DNA from: Lachnospiraceae bacterium
Lineage (GTDB): Bacteria > Bacillota > Clostridia > Lachnospirales > Lachnospiraceae
DNA: 36,307 nt
Assembly (NCBI GenBank): GCA_017558205.1
Contig: JAFYWD010000095.1
Location: 1 to 36,307, forward strand
Reading direction: 5' to 3'
The translations under genes and the position numbers were made by a program. Below, one piece after another: positions 1 to 8,393 of the stretch (the stretch's first letter is position 1; each line of letters starts with the position of its first letter). The notes beneath the pieces were generated by a model, which worked only from the letters and a program-made list of their open reading frames with translations, was not told the origin of the DNA and did no database searches.

Positions 1-2
1 GG

Positions 3-431
3 AATAAGGCTAAAAATATTATTGCCTGCTGTAAGGAGCTGGTGGAAAAGTACGGGGGAGAGGTTCCCAATGATTTGGATGCACTAACCAATCTGGCGGG
101 AGTGGGAAGGAAAACAGCCAATGTGGTAAGAGGCCATATTTTTCATGAACCCAGTGTGGTAGTTGATACTCATGTGAAAAGAATTTCAAAAAAATTGGGA
201 TTAACAAAAAATGAGGATCCCGTAAAGGTAGAGTTCGATTTGATGAAGGAGCTACCTAAGGAATACTGGATTGTGTGGAATACCCATATTATCCGTTTGG
301 GACGTACCATCTGTAAGGCTCCTACTCCTAAATGTGAGGAATGTTTTTTACAGCATTTGTGCCCCGAATATAAAAAGAACAGTAAAGCAGTGAAAAAAGC
401 TTCGGTGGCAAAGAAAAAGAAAGAGAATTAG
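3..431 (+). CDS. nth: Endonuclease III (DNA glycosylase/AP lyase), 5' end missing
   Basis: Base-excision repair enzyme that removes oxidised pyrimidines and cleaves at the abasic site. The reading frame is open from the window edge, so the N-terminus lies outside. Visible are the helix-hairpin-helix LAGVGRKTANVV with the catalytic Lys, the catalytic Asp in VVDTHVKR, and the C-terminal [4Fe-4S] loop with C-X6-C-X2-C-X5-C spacing (CKAPTPKCEECFLQHLC). The protein ends in a Lys-rich tail. The exonuclease gene follows after 12 bases, so the two are probably cotranscribed. MutY is less likely because the HhH and cluster spacing match Nth and the sequence ends right after the cluster. Confidence 0.95.
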   Translation, partial: NKAKNIIACCKELVEKYGGEVPNDLDALTNLAGVGRKTANVVRGHIFHEPSVVVDTHVKRISKKLGLTKNEDPVKVEFDLMKELPKEYWIVWNTHIIRLGRTICKAPTPKCEECFLQHLCPEYKKNSKAVKKASVAKKKKEN

Positions 432-443
432 AAAGGCTTTTTC

Positions 444-1145
444 ATGAAAGGATTGCAAAATTATGTATGCCTGGATCTGGAAACTACAGGCTTAAATCCT
501 AAGAGAGACAGAATCATAGAAGTAGGAATGGTTAAGGTAAGGGAAGGAAAGGTAAAGGAGCATTTTTCCTGTCTGTTGGATCCGGAACAAAAGCTGGAGG
601 AAAGAGTCCGGGAAATCACAGGGATTCGGGAAGAAGAGCTGAAGGGACAGCCTTGTCTCAAGGAGATGCTGCCTACCATTTTGGAATTTTTGGAAGATGA
701 TGTGCTGCTGGGACACAGCATACTTTTTGATTATTCCTTCCTAAAAAGAGCTTTTACCAATGAAAAAATCCCTTTTGAAAGAAAGGGAATAGATACCTTA
801 AAGATAGCAAGAAGGGTGGTAGAGGATTGTGAAAGTAAAAGTCTGGAAAGTCTTTGCAGTCATTACAAGATCCAATACCGGGCTCACCGTGCACTGTCAG
901 ATGCCTGTGCTACCATAGATTTATATAATATTTTATGTGAGAAGTATTATGAAGAGGAATTATTTGCACCAAAGCCTCTTGTATTTAGAGTAAAAAAAGA
1001 GAGCCCTATTAACAGGGCTCAGACAGAACGATTAACAGCTCTATGTGAGAAGCATCAGCTTGTACTTCCCTTTGAAATAGCATCCCTTACACGGAATGAG
1101 GCAAGTCGACAGATAGACCGGATTCTTTCAACTTACGGAAGATAA
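444..1145 (+). CDS. DnaQ-like DEDDh 3'-5' exonuclease
   Basis: A 233-residue exonuclease of the DNA polymerase III epsilon / PolC-exo family. Exo I is DLETTG near residue 11, Exo II is the stretch around LLGHSILFDYSFL, and Exo III is HRALSDA, giving the DEDDh set. The core fills about residues 1-170. A C-terminal helical extension of about 60 residues (SPINRAQTERLTALCEKH and on) is of unknown function. It is a stand-alone nuclease, not part of a polymerase, so a repair or RNA-processing role is possible. Its last 59 bases overlap the convergent gene on the other strand. Confidence 0.88.
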   Translation: MKGLQNYVCLDLETTGLNPKRDRIIEVGMVKVREGKVKEHFSCLLDPEQKLEERVREITGIREEELKGQPCLKEMLPTILEFLEDDVLLGHSILFDYSFLKRAFTNEKIPFERKGIDTLKIARRVVEDCESKSLESLCSHYKIQYRAHRALSDACATIDLYNILCEKYYEEELFAPKPLVFRVKKESPINRAQTERLTALCEKHQLVLPFEIASLTRNEASRQIDRILSTYGR

Positions 1146-1749
1146 CAGAACTGCGTTTTGCGGGAAGAGAGGAAGCCTTCTGTAAAACCTCATTCAGTGC
1201 GTCTTTGTCGTTAGCCTGCTGAAGGAGCTGTATAGCCAAAAGGTAGGTCTCTGTCACATCGCTGCCAATGGAGATGGCATAAGTAAGTACCCTGAGAGCA
1301 GCGTCAGCATAGCCTGCTTCAAAAAGACAGTGGCCGTATTGCTGAAGCAGGGAAACCAGTGAAATATAATTTTCATCATATTCAGATAAAAGATTAAAAT
1401 TGGCAACCCCATATTTAAATTTCAAATCTGTATTGGTGTAGCAGCTTAAATCCACAATTTTTGCCTCTGACAGCTGTAAAAAACGGGGAAGTATAGCTTT
1501 CACCTGAGGATAAGCCGAAATAAATTCGCTTACCTTGTCAGCAGGCAGTAAGGACAGGGGAAAAAATTCTTCGGCAGAAAAGCTGATAAAAACAAGGTCA
1601 TTCATAGGCTGTTTTCTGGTAGTATTAGCCTCCTGTTCCTTTTTCCAAAAGGAATCCTCCTGTTTTTTTCCTATTTTAGTGCCTTTTCTCAGATTGTGAT
1701 GCAGTACTAACAGAAAGATGACCACGCTTGCCAAAAAAGGGAATTTCAT
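1087..1749 (-). CDS. Membrane-anchored protein of unknown function with TPR-like helices
   Basis: A 220-residue protein that I do not recognise. Residues 4-17 form a short hydrophobic N-terminal anchor followed by a basic stretch. The C-terminal half is helical and reads like one or two degenerate tetratricopeptide repeats (YGHCLFEAGYADAALRVLTYAI, then VTETYLLAIQLLQQANDKDAL). The putative ribosome site AGGAGG lies just upstream of the ATG. It converges on the exonuclease gene and overlaps its 3' end. Codon use fits a real gene. A cytoplasmic-facing scaffold role is only inference. Confidence 0.7.
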   Translation of the reverse strand: MKFPFLASVVIFLLVLHHNLRKGTKIGKKQEDSFWKKEQEANTTRKQPMNDLVFISFSAEEFFPLSLLPADKVSEFISAYPQVKAILPRFLQLSEAKIVDLSCYTNTDLKFKYGVANFNLLSEYDENYISLVSLLQQYGHCLFEAGYADAALRVLTYAISIGSDVTETYLLAIQLLQQANDKDALNEVLQKASSLPAKRSSVIFRKLKESGLSVDLPHSV

Positions 1750-1794
1750 ATATAATATCCTCCTAAGAACGTTAATTTTGAAAGGCAGAAGAAG

Positions 1795-1905
1795 ATGTTT
1801 AATTTTTATAATAAAAAATCAAGAAAAATCCTATCTTCCATTATTATCATTATTTTAGTAGCAGCCATGATTATTCCAACACTGGCTTCCTTAGTAATGT
1901 ACTAA
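1795..1905 (+). CDS. Small single-span membrane peptide (36 aa)
   Basis: A short ORF starting MFNFYNKKSRKIL, followed by one hydrophobic helix (SSIIIIILVAAMIIPTLASL) and ending VMY. The layout of a basic N-terminus, one transmembrane helix and an almost absent C-terminus resembles Prli42/DUF4044-type mini-proteins of Firmicutes. That family link is inference. The ribosome site is weak (GGCAGAAGAAG). It lies alone between divergently oriented genes. Confidence 0.5.
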   Translation: MFNFYNKKSRKILSSIIIIILVAAMIIPTLASLVMY

Positions 1906-1934
1906 GATATTGAAACTTTAGCATATTTTAAGGA

Positions 1935-1992
1935 CCTTCGCAAGAAGGGAAAGAAAAGAGGTAACAGCCATGGACAATTGTCTTGCTGGCTG
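1935..1992 (+). other. Two hairpins in the leader of the HypE-like gene
   Basis: CCTTC-GCAA-GAAGG (1935-1948) is a 5-bp stem with a GNRA tetraloop. Then CAGCCA (1965-1970) pairs with TGGCTG (1987-1992) around the palindrome GACAATTGTC (1973-1982). Neither hairpin is followed by a T-run, so they are not obvious terminators. They may be a leader structure or chance. Confidence 0.35.
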
Positions 1993-2034
1993 ATTATATG
2001 AGAAGGTGTAAAAATAGATTAAAGGAGATATGGG

Positions 2035-3027
2035 ATGAGACCGGGAAAAATTTCCGAAAGCGTATTGAAGAGATCTGTACTAAAACAGATTAAGACAAAA
2101 AGAGAAGAGATCAGGGCAGGAGCAGGCGTAGGAACAGACTGTTCCTTTTTTGTATGTAATAAAGAGGAGGGCTGTCTTTTGGCAACAGGGGCTGTTGTAA
2201 TAGAAGATAGAGAGAGCCTTACCATGGGGATTGTGGCTATCGTAAATAATGTGGCAGCAGCAGGAGGAGAGCCGGTAGGTATTCTGTCTTCCTTAGTGCT
2301 TCCGGATAAAATCCTGGAGTCAGAGCTGCAGAAGTATACCGCTGAGATTGAAAGAAGCTGTAAAAATCTGGACTTACAGGTTGCGGGAGGTAATACCTGT
2401 ATTACAGGGGCGGTAAATAAGCCTATTTTAAATCTGACAGTTTTTGGGAAAAAGGAAATAAATTCTCATAAGGGATATAATACCTACCAGGGAGAAGAGG
2501 ATATTATTCTGACAAAATGGATAGGCTTGGCAGGAACAGCAATTCTCTCGGAAAAAAGAGAACAGATATTACAGGAAAGGCTTCCCATGCACTTGATTGA
2601 GGAAGCAAAAAGGATGAAAGAAAAAATCAGTGTATTGCCGGAAAGCAGGATCGGGACAAGACTGGGAGCTCAGGGAATGCACGATGTTTCCAGGGGAGGG
2701 ATTTTTGCTGCTCTCTGGGAATTAGTGGAGGATAAGAATGTAGGACTGGAGGTAGATTTAAGAAAGCTGACAGTCCGTCAGGAAACCATAGAAATTTGTG
2801 AGATACTGGAGATTAATCCTTATGAATTATACGGAGCAGGAGCTCTTCTGATGGTAACTAAAAATGGAGGAAGCCTTTTAAGAGAATTAGAAAAGGAAGG
2901 AATTCCGGCTGTGATTATCGGTAAAATCACAAAAGATTGCTCAAAGGTAATTTATAACGGGGAAGAAAAGCGTTATTTGGAACGTCCGGGAAAAGAAGCC
3001 CTGGAGGTTTTAAGGCAGAAAGGATAA
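2035..3027 (+). CDS. AIR-synthase-related / HypE-like ATP-binding protein
   Basis: A 330-residue member of the PurM/HypE/SelD superfamily. The N-terminal half has the nucleotide-binding features (GVGTDCSFF, MGIVAIVNNVAAAGGEPVGI, GGNTC). The C-terminal half has HDVSRGGIFAALWELVE, typical of the PurM C-terminal domain. True HypE ends in a conserved Cys that carries the carbamoyl group, but this protein ends RQKG, and no hydrogenase genes are near, so a role in NiFe hydrogenase maturation is unlikely. The substrate is unknown. The start is set by AAAGGAGA about 7 bases upstream. trmL follows after 20 bases, probably in the same operon. Confidence 0.8.
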   Translation: MRPGKISESVLKRSVLKQIKTKREEIRAGAGVGTDCSFFVCNKEEGCLLATGAVVIEDRESLTMGIVAIVNNVAAAGGEPVGILSSLVLPDKILESELQKYTAEIERSCKNLDLQVAGGNTCITGAVNKPILNLTVFGKKEINSHKGYNTYQGEEDIILTKWIGLAGTAILSEKREQILQERLPMHLIEEAKRMKEKISVLPESRIGTRLGAQGMHDVSRGGIFAALWELVEDKNVGLEVDLRKLTVRQETIEICEILEINPYELYGAGALLMVTKNGGSLLRELEKEGIPAVIIGKITKDCSKVIYNGEEKRYLERPGKEALEVLRQKG

Positions 3028-3047
3028 AATAAAGGAGCTAAGTAGAT

Positions 3048-3551
3048 ATGAACATTATTTTACATCAGCCGGAAATCCCGGCCAATACAGGAAATATCGG
3101 AAGGACATGTGTAGCCACGGGAACCTCCCTTCATTTAATTGAACCACTGGGCTTTCGTCTTAATGAAAAGGAAGTAAAAAGAGCGGGAATGGATTATTGG
3201 GAGCATCTGGAGGTGAAGCGGTATATAAACTTTCAGGATTTTCTGGAAAAAAATCCGGGAGCCAAAATCTGGATGGCCACAACTAAGGCGAAATATAATT
3301 ATACAGAGGTAGAATTTGGTCCCGATGATTTTATTATGTTTGGAAAGGAAAGTGCAGGGATTCCGGAGGAGATTTTAGTGGACTATGAGGAGACCTGTAT
3401 CAGAATTCCCATGCTGGATAAAATCAGATCATTAAATCTGTCTAATTCAGCAGCCATTATCCTATATGAGGCCTTACGCCAAAACGGCTTTCATGAAATG
3501 CAGACTCAGGGACAGCTTCATCATTTAGAGTGGAAGGGACAAAATACTTAG
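3048..3551 (+). CDS. trmL: tRNA (cytidine/uridine-34-2'-O)-methyltransferase TrmL
   Basis: A SPOUT-class methyltransferase that modifies the wobble ribose of leucine tRNAs. Motifs are NTGNIGRTCVATG (residues 13-25), FGKESAGIPEEI in the knot region, and IPMLDKIRSLNLSNSAAIILYEALRQ near the C-terminus, which forms the trefoil knot and SAM site. At 167 residues it has the usual TrmL length with no added RNA-binding domain. GGAGCT precedes the ATG. Its stop overlaps the convergent histidine kinase stop by 4 bases. Confidence 0.93.
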   Translation: MNIILHQPEIPANTGNIGRTCVATGTSLHLIEPLGFRLNEKEVKRAGMDYWEHLEVKRYINFQDFLEKNPGAKIWMATTKAKYNYTEVEFGPDDFIMFGKESAGIPEEILVDYEETCIRIPMLDKIRSLNLSNSAAIILYEALRQNGFHEMQTQGQLHHLEWKGQNT

Positions 3552-4975
3552 ATTTCATCCTCTTCCATATCCACCAGGGGAAGTGAAAAGAGAAATTCTG
3601 TTCCCACTCCTTCCGTACTGACTACGTTAATATTTTCATTATGGGACCGGATAATTTCCTTTACAATGGAAAGACCTAAGCCGGTTCCTTTTTTATCCTT
3701 ACCTCTGGAAAGGTCTGTTTTATAGAAACGACTCCATATCTGATTAATATTTTCTTTAGGAATACCGATTCCGTAATCCTTTACGGAGGTAAAAATCTTA
3801 TGGTGCTTTTCGTAGGTTTCTATTTTAATGGTAGAATCCGGGTGTGAAAATTTAATGGCATTATCTAAAAGATTATATAAAACTTGTTGAATTTTACCCA
3901 TATCAGCTTCCACCATCATTTTTTCATCGGTAAGAATAAGTTCTATGGCTATTCTTTTTGAACGGCAGGAGGGTTCAAAGGAAAGGACCGTATCATGGAT
4001 TACCTGATTAAGATCAAATACTGTTTTTTCCAAAAGCATACCCTTGGTATTAAGATTATTCAGGGTTAACAAAGAATTGGTAAGCTTAATCAGTCGGTCT
4101 GTTTCGTTTAATACAATATCTATGTATTTAGGATACATTTCCTGAGGGATGGTTCCATCCTGCATGGCCTCTAAAAAGCCCTTGATAGAGGTCAGAGGAG
4201 AGCGGAAGTCGTGGGAAACATTGGCTACCAGCTTTTTCTGATTATCTTCACTTTTAGCAATTTCTCCGGCCATATAGGAAAGGATAGCGGCAAGATACCC
4301 CATTTCATCACTGCTGTCTACCTTAAGTTCATAATGCATATTTCCACAGGCATAATGCTCCGTTGCTGTGGTAATTTTACGAAGAGGAATATAAACAGAT
4401 TCCGTAAAAAAAATAAGAATAATCAGGGACAGCATAAATAATATCAATAAGGTAAGATAGGAAATTTTTAAAAATCCTTCCTTGGAAGCCTCCAATGCCT
4501 GCAGATCTGTGTGAATTACTACATATCCCTTTACCGTATAATCAGAAGTAATAGGAACAAGAACAGTAAGCATTTCTTTATCAAAGTAATTAAAAAAAGT
4601 ACCTGTAGTATAATAGGAGCCTGCGGTGATGGTAGGATCAAAATTTTCTACAATGATTTCAGTCTGTATATCTACCGGATGGTCGGAATCCAGTACCATT
4701 CTGCCGGAAGGGTTGATAATCCAGATAGTGGCAGACAGGTAGGTGGACAATGCATCCAGCTGTTTTTTTACAGAATCCAGAGAAATGGCACTTTTATAGA
4801 GATCGGAAGCATAGGTATTAGCAATTAAGGTAGCCTCCTTATAAAGGGCACCGGATTTTTCCCGACGCAAATGCTCCAAAGTAAGATCGGAGATAAAGGT
4901 TGCAATAATGAAAAAGCTGAAAACCGCAAAAATAAGATAAGCCAGACAGAGCTTTAAATATAAGGTTTTTTTCAT
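3548..4975 (-). CDS. Sensor histidine kinase
   Basis: A 475-residue membrane kinase. Transmembrane helices lie at about 7-29 and 171-191, flanking a 140-residue extracytoplasmic sensor. Then come a HAMP linker (about 192-245), an H-box with the phosphorylated H255 (NVSHDFRSPLTS), an N-box (LLDNAIKFSH), and ATP-lid G boxes (DYGIGIP, GTGLGLSIV). The sensor contains INPSGRMVLDS, like the dCACHE/PAS-type folds of Firmicute kinases. It lies 72 bases downstream of the PhoB-type regulator on the same strand and is surely its partner. The stimulus cannot be read from sequence. Confidence 0.93.
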   Translation of the reverse strand: MKKTLYLKLCLAYLIFAVFSFFIIATFISDLTLEHLRREKSGALYKEATLIANTYASDLYKSAISLDSVKKQLDALSTYLSATIWIINPSGRMVLDSDHPVDIQTEIIVENFDPTITAGSYYTTGTFFNYFDKEMLTVLVPITSDYTVKGYVVIHTDLQALEASKEGFLKISYLTLLILFMLSLIILIFFTESVYIPLRKITTATEHYACGNMHYELKVDSSDEMGYLAAILSYMAGEIAKSEDNQKKLVANVSHDFRSPLTSIKGFLEAMQDGTIPQEMYPKYIDIVLNETDRLIKLTNSLLTLNNLNTKGMLLEKTVFDLNQVIHDTVLSFEPSCRSKRIAIELILTDEKMMVEADMGKIQQVLYNLLDNAIKFSHPDSTIKIETYEKHHKIFTSVKDYGIGIPKENINQIWSRFYKTDLSRGKDKKGTGLGLSIVKEIIRSHNENINVVSTEGVGTEFLFSLPLVDMEEDEI

Positions 4976-4998
4976 AAGTCACTCCCATTTGACAGAAT

Positions 4999-5036
4999 AA
5001 ATGGGCAGAAGGAATTAGAAAGTAATCTGCCCATTT
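4999..5036 (-). other. Intercistronic hairpin between response regulator and kinase
   Basis: Perfect 11-bp inverted repeat, AAATGGGCAGA (4999-5009) and TCTGCCCATTT (5026-5036), with a 16-nt loop, in the 72-base gap of the two-component operon. No run of U follows on the minus strand. It may stabilise the upstream mRNA or reduce kinase expression relative to the regulator. Confidence 0.55.
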
Positions 5037-5047
5037 TATATGATAAA

Positions 5048-5749
5048 TTAGGTTCTGGCTTCAAATTTATATCCGATACCCCAGATGGTAGCAATTCTCC
5101 AGGAGGAATGATCCTTGATCTTTTCTCTCAGTCGTTTGATATGTACATCTACGGTACGGGTATCTCCGATATATTCATAGCCCCAAATCTGATCCAAAAG
5201 CTGTTCTCTGGTAAAGACGTGATTAGGACTGGCGGCCAGAAAATATAATAATTCCAGCTCCTTTGGAGGCATATCAATAATATTTCCCATATAAATTACG
5301 GAATAATTGGTGAGATTAACGGAAAGCTCCGGGTATTCCACACATTTGACGTGAGCTTTTTCTTCTATGGAAGGAGCAGCTTTATAACGTCTGAGAACAG
5401 CCTTTACCCTAGCTACCAGTTCTTTGGTATCAAAAGGCTTTTCCATATAATCATCAGCCCCCAGCTCTAAGCCAAGTACCTTATCAAAAACCTCTCCCTT
5501 GGCAGAAAGCATAATGATGGGGGTAGAGGATTTGGCACGCACCTCACGACATACCTGGTATCCGTCAATTCCGGGAAGCATAAGATCTAATAAGATCAGC
5601 CCGGGTTGAAAGCTTTGAAGAGCAGACAGAGCAGATTCACCATCATTAACGATCATGGTTTCAAAGCATTCCTTAGTCAGGTAAAGCGAAATCAGCTCTG
5701 CAATATTATTATCATCATCTACAATGAGAATTTTTTGTCTGTTTACCAT
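5048..5749 (-). CDS. OmpR/PhoB-family response regulator
   Basis: A 233-residue regulator. The receiver domain (residues 5-120) has the acidic pair in IVDDD, the phosphoacceptor D55 in LILLDLMLPG and the switch Lys K104 in MEKPFD. The C-terminal winged-helix DNA-binding domain ends in WGYEYIGDTRTVDVHIKRLREKI, the usual PhoB/WalR recognition helix. The start has GAAAGGA upstream. mutS2 ends 18 bases upstream on the same strand, so mutS2, the regulator and the kinase form an operon. Target genes are not evident. Confidence 0.93.
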   Translation of the reverse strand: MVNRQKILIVDDDNNIAELISLYLTKECFETMIVNDGESALSALQSFQPGLILLDLMLPGIDGYQVCREVRAKSSTPIIMLSAKGEVFDKVLGLELGADDYMEKPFDTKELVARVKAVLRRYKAAPSIEEKAHVKCVEYPELSVNLTNYSVIYMGNIIDMPPKELELLYFLAASPNHVFTREQLLDQIWGYEYIGDTRTVDVHIKRLREKIKDHSSWRIATIWGIGYKFEART

Positions 5750-5767
5750 AATGAAAAGAGTTCCTTT

Positions 5768-8140
5768 CTATTTGAATTCTGCAATTGTCACACCGGCATC
5801 ACCTTCTCCGAATTCACCCAGTCGATAGCTTTTAATATATCGGGCCCGGCGAAGATGGTTTTGTACAGCTTTTCTAAGAGCTCCGGTACCTTTTCCGTGT
5901 ACAATTCGTACACTGGGAAGATGAGCCAGATATGCATCGTCAAGATATTTATCAAGCTCTGCCAAAGCCTCATCAACAGTCTTACCAAGCAGATTAATTT
6001 CAGTGGAGACAGAAAAGGATTTGGACATTTTAATTTTACCGGTACCGGTACGCTGTAAAGCAGGTGTGGTAATGGTATCCTCATCAATTAAAACTAAATC
6101 CTTAATATTTGCCTGGGAGCGGATAATACCACACTGAACATAAAGATTTCCTTTGGCATCAGGCAGGGAGTTTACAGTTCCCTTTAAGCCCATGGAAAGA
6201 ATTTTCACCGTATCACCCAGCTTCAGCTGTTCCGGCTTCAGAGCTTTTCCCTGAGGTTTTTCAGCCTTCATGGTGAGAGAGGAATTTTTCTGATTAATTT
6301 TATCCCTCAGTCCGGCTCTTGCTTTTTCCAGATCCTTCATGGAAGCTCCGGGACCGGCTTTTTGGAAGATACGAATGGTTTCATCTGCAGTTGCCTTGGC
6401 CTCCTGAAGAATTTCTCTTGCCTGTTCATTGGCCTCTCTGAGAATTCTTTCTTTATTGGATTCTATTTTATCTGTTTTTTTCTGCAGTTTTTCTTTTAAT
6501 TCCCGGATTTCCTGCTTATAAGCTTCTATCTGCCGCTGTTCCTTTTCAATGGTCACGCGGCTTTCTTCTAGGGAAGACAGCAAATCTTCAAAGCTTTCAG
6601 CTTCTTCACTAATCTGTTCTTTTGCAGTCTGAATAATATCAGAAGGCAGCCCCAGCTTGGAAGAGATGGCAAAGGCATTACTTTTTCCGGGAATACCTAT
6701 TAATAAACGATAGGTGGGACTTAAGGTTTCCACACTAAACTCGCAGCAGGCATTTTCGACCATGGGAGTGGATAAAGCAAAGATTTTTAATTCGCTGTAA
6801 TGAGTAGTTGCCATGGTGCGGATTCCTTTTTTATGAAGCTCACCAAGAATGGCAATGGCCAGAGCAGCTCCCTCCGTAGGATCGGTACCTGCACATAGTT
6901 CATCGAAAAGGCAGAGAGAGTTTTCATCAGCCTTGTTTAATATAGTAACAATATTCTTCATATGGGAAGAAAAGGTACTTAAATTCTGTTCAATGCTTTG
7001 TTCATCACCGATATCAGCAAAAACCTGTTGGAAAATACAAAGACGGGATCTGTCGGCAGCAGGAATATGAAGACCTGCCTGACCCATTAAGGTAAATAAG
7101 CCTACAGTTTTTAGGGAGACAGTTTTTCCTCCCGTATTGGGACCAGTAATAATTAACAGATGAAAGTTTTCCCCCAGGGAAATATCAATGGGAACTACCT
7201 TTTTTTTATCCAGTAAGGGATGGCGTCCCTTACGGATTTGTATCATACGATCATTATTAAAAACAGGCTCGGTAGCATTTTGCTCTAACGCCAGGGCACC
7301 CTTGGCAAAGATGAAATCCAGCTCAGTCATAATTTTCTGATTAGAGGAAATGGCAGGAATATATTCAGAAACAGAGGCGCTGAGAGTGGCCAGGATTTTT
7401 TCGATTTCTTCCTGCTCCTGAAGCTCCATTTCCTTTAGCTGGTTATTTAAATTTACAATAGCGGAGGGTTCAATAAACAGGGTGGAGCCTGAAGAGGACT
7501 GGTCGTGGATCATACCGGGGACCTGCCCCTTGTATTCGGACTTAACCGGGATACAGTAACGATGATTTCTCATGGTAATTACGGCATCCTGCAAATAGGT
7601 TCGAAGGGAGCCGTTTACCATTTGATTCAGCTGGGAATGAATTTTTTCGTTAATTAAAATTTTAGAGCGGCGGATATGCTTTAAGGTACTGCTGGCATCA
7701 TCGGCAAATTCATTTTCTCCCAGAATACAGCGGCGGATTTCCTCTGACACATATGTCAACGGTTCCAGCTGTTCAAAAAAAGAGTCCAGGCTGTCAGCAG
7801 GCTGGTCATCTCTTTCCTTACGGCCATAGGCCTTAATTCTATTGACATTCTCTAAAAAAGCAGCAATGGTCAGAAGCTCTACGGAAGAGAGACAGCTGCC
7901 GATTTCCAGGGAGCTGAGAGAACGCCCCAGAGGCTTATTACCTCCAAAGGAGAGAACCCCCTTTTTAAAGATTCTGTTAAGAGCATCCCGGGTATACTTC
8001 TGTTGTTCCTGTATAGATTCTAAATCAGTCATAGGCAACAGATTTTTACAAAGCTCTTTTCCCGGTAAGGAAGAGGCTTTGTCAGTTAATTGATTGATAA
8101 TCTTGTTATATTCTAAAATATGAAGAGCTTTTTCATTCAT
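5768..8140 (-). CDS. mutS2: Endonuclease MutS2 / ribosome-collision ATPase
   Basis: A 790-residue protein, the normal MutS2 length. It has MutS core and clamp helices, Walker A GPNTGGKT (around residue 335), Walker B LFDELCAGTDP, a long charged coiled coil (about 510-620) and a C-terminal Smr nuclease domain with HGKGTG near residue 749. Family members suppress homologous recombination or split collided ribosomes. The ATG at 8140 is preferred over one 48 bases upstream because AGGAGT lies just before it and the protein then begins MNEKALHILEYNKI, like relatives. It is the first gene of the operon with the two-component pair. Confidence 0.94.
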   Translation of the reverse strand: MNEKALHILEYNKIINQLTDKASSLPGKELCKNLLPMTDLESIQEQQKYTRDALNRIFKKGVLSFGGNKPLGRSLSSLEIGSCLSSVELLTIAAFLENVNRIKAYGRKERDDQPADSLDSFFEQLEPLTYVSEEIRRCILGENEFADDASSTLKHIRRSKILINEKIHSQLNQMVNGSLRTYLQDAVITMRNHRYCIPVKSEYKGQVPGMIHDQSSSGSTLFIEPSAIVNLNNQLKEMELQEQEEIEKILATLSASVSEYIPAISSNQKIMTELDFIFAKGALALEQNATEPVFNNDRMIQIRKGRHPLLDKKKVVPIDISLGENFHLLIITGPNTGGKTVSLKTVGLFTLMGQAGLHIPAADRSRLCIFQQVFADIGDEQSIEQNLSTFSSHMKNIVTILNKADENSLCLFDELCAGTDPTEGAALAIAILGELHKKGIRTMATTHYSELKIFALSTPMVENACCEFSVETLSPTYRLLIGIPGKSNAFAISSKLGLPSDIIQTAKEQISEEAESFEDLLSSLEESRVTIEKEQRQIEAYKQEIRELKEKLQKKTDKIESNKERILREANEQAREILQEAKATADETIRIFQKAGPGASMKDLEKARAGLRDKINQKNSSLTMKAEKPQGKALKPEQLKLGDTVKILSMGLKGTVNSLPDAKGNLYVQCGIIRSQANIKDLVLIDEDTITTPALQRTGTGKIKMSKSFSVSTEINLLGKTVDEALAELDKYLDDAYLAHLPSVRIVHGKGTGALRKAVQNHLRRARYIKSYRLGEFGEGDAGVTIAEFK

Positions 8141-8175
8141 AATGTTACTCCTGTATTTTGTAAATTGATAATAGG

Positions 8176-8240
8176 AGTTGCCCGACAAAGGGGTATTTTA
8201 CACAATGAAACTATCTAAATTACCCATTTGTCGGCCAACT
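8176..8240. repeat. Near-perfect 25-bp inverted repeat in the mutS2 leader
   Basis: The arms 8176-8200 and 8216-8240 match at 22 of 25 positions around a 15-base spacer. The arm core reads CCGACAAA. It lies between the likely minus-strand promoter (8250-8258) and the mutS2 start, so it would be transcribed as a long stem-loop. No U-run follows. It could be a regulatory leader, an operator, or a small palindromic insertion. Confidence 0.65.
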
Positions 8241-8249
8241 TATTTTAAT

Positions 8250-8258
8250 AGTATAGCA
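8250..8258 (-). promoter_or_regulatory. Extended -10 promoter for mutS2
   Basis: On the minus strand the sequence reads TGCTATACT, an extended -10 box. The -35 region is weak. Transcription would start near 8243 and give a leader of about 100 bases that contains the 25-bp inverted repeat. Confidence 0.5.
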
Positions 8259-8332
8259 TATTTTGGGGGAAATTACTATGTACATCAGCATGACCATAGG
8301 ATATACTTGAAACTAAGTAAGGAAGAGGTAAG

Positions 8333-8378
8333 AGCTCCGCCATAACCAGTCACATGGCTGATTTGTCATGGCGGGACT
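8333..8378 (+). other. Hairpin in the leader of the HtrA-like gene
   Basis: AGCTCCGCCATAAC (8333-8346) and GTCATGGCGGGACT (8365-8378) can pair with a few mismatches or wobbles. This is 16 bases ahead of the HtrA-like start codon. No T-run follows. Its role is unknown. Confidence 0.35.
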
Positions 8379-8393
8379 GTCACGGGAAGGGAA

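Noticed and set aside
2035-3027. Hydrogenase maturation protein HypE
   Set aside because: The conserved C-terminal Cys is missing and no hyp or hydrogenase genes are near. Only superfamily membership is kept.
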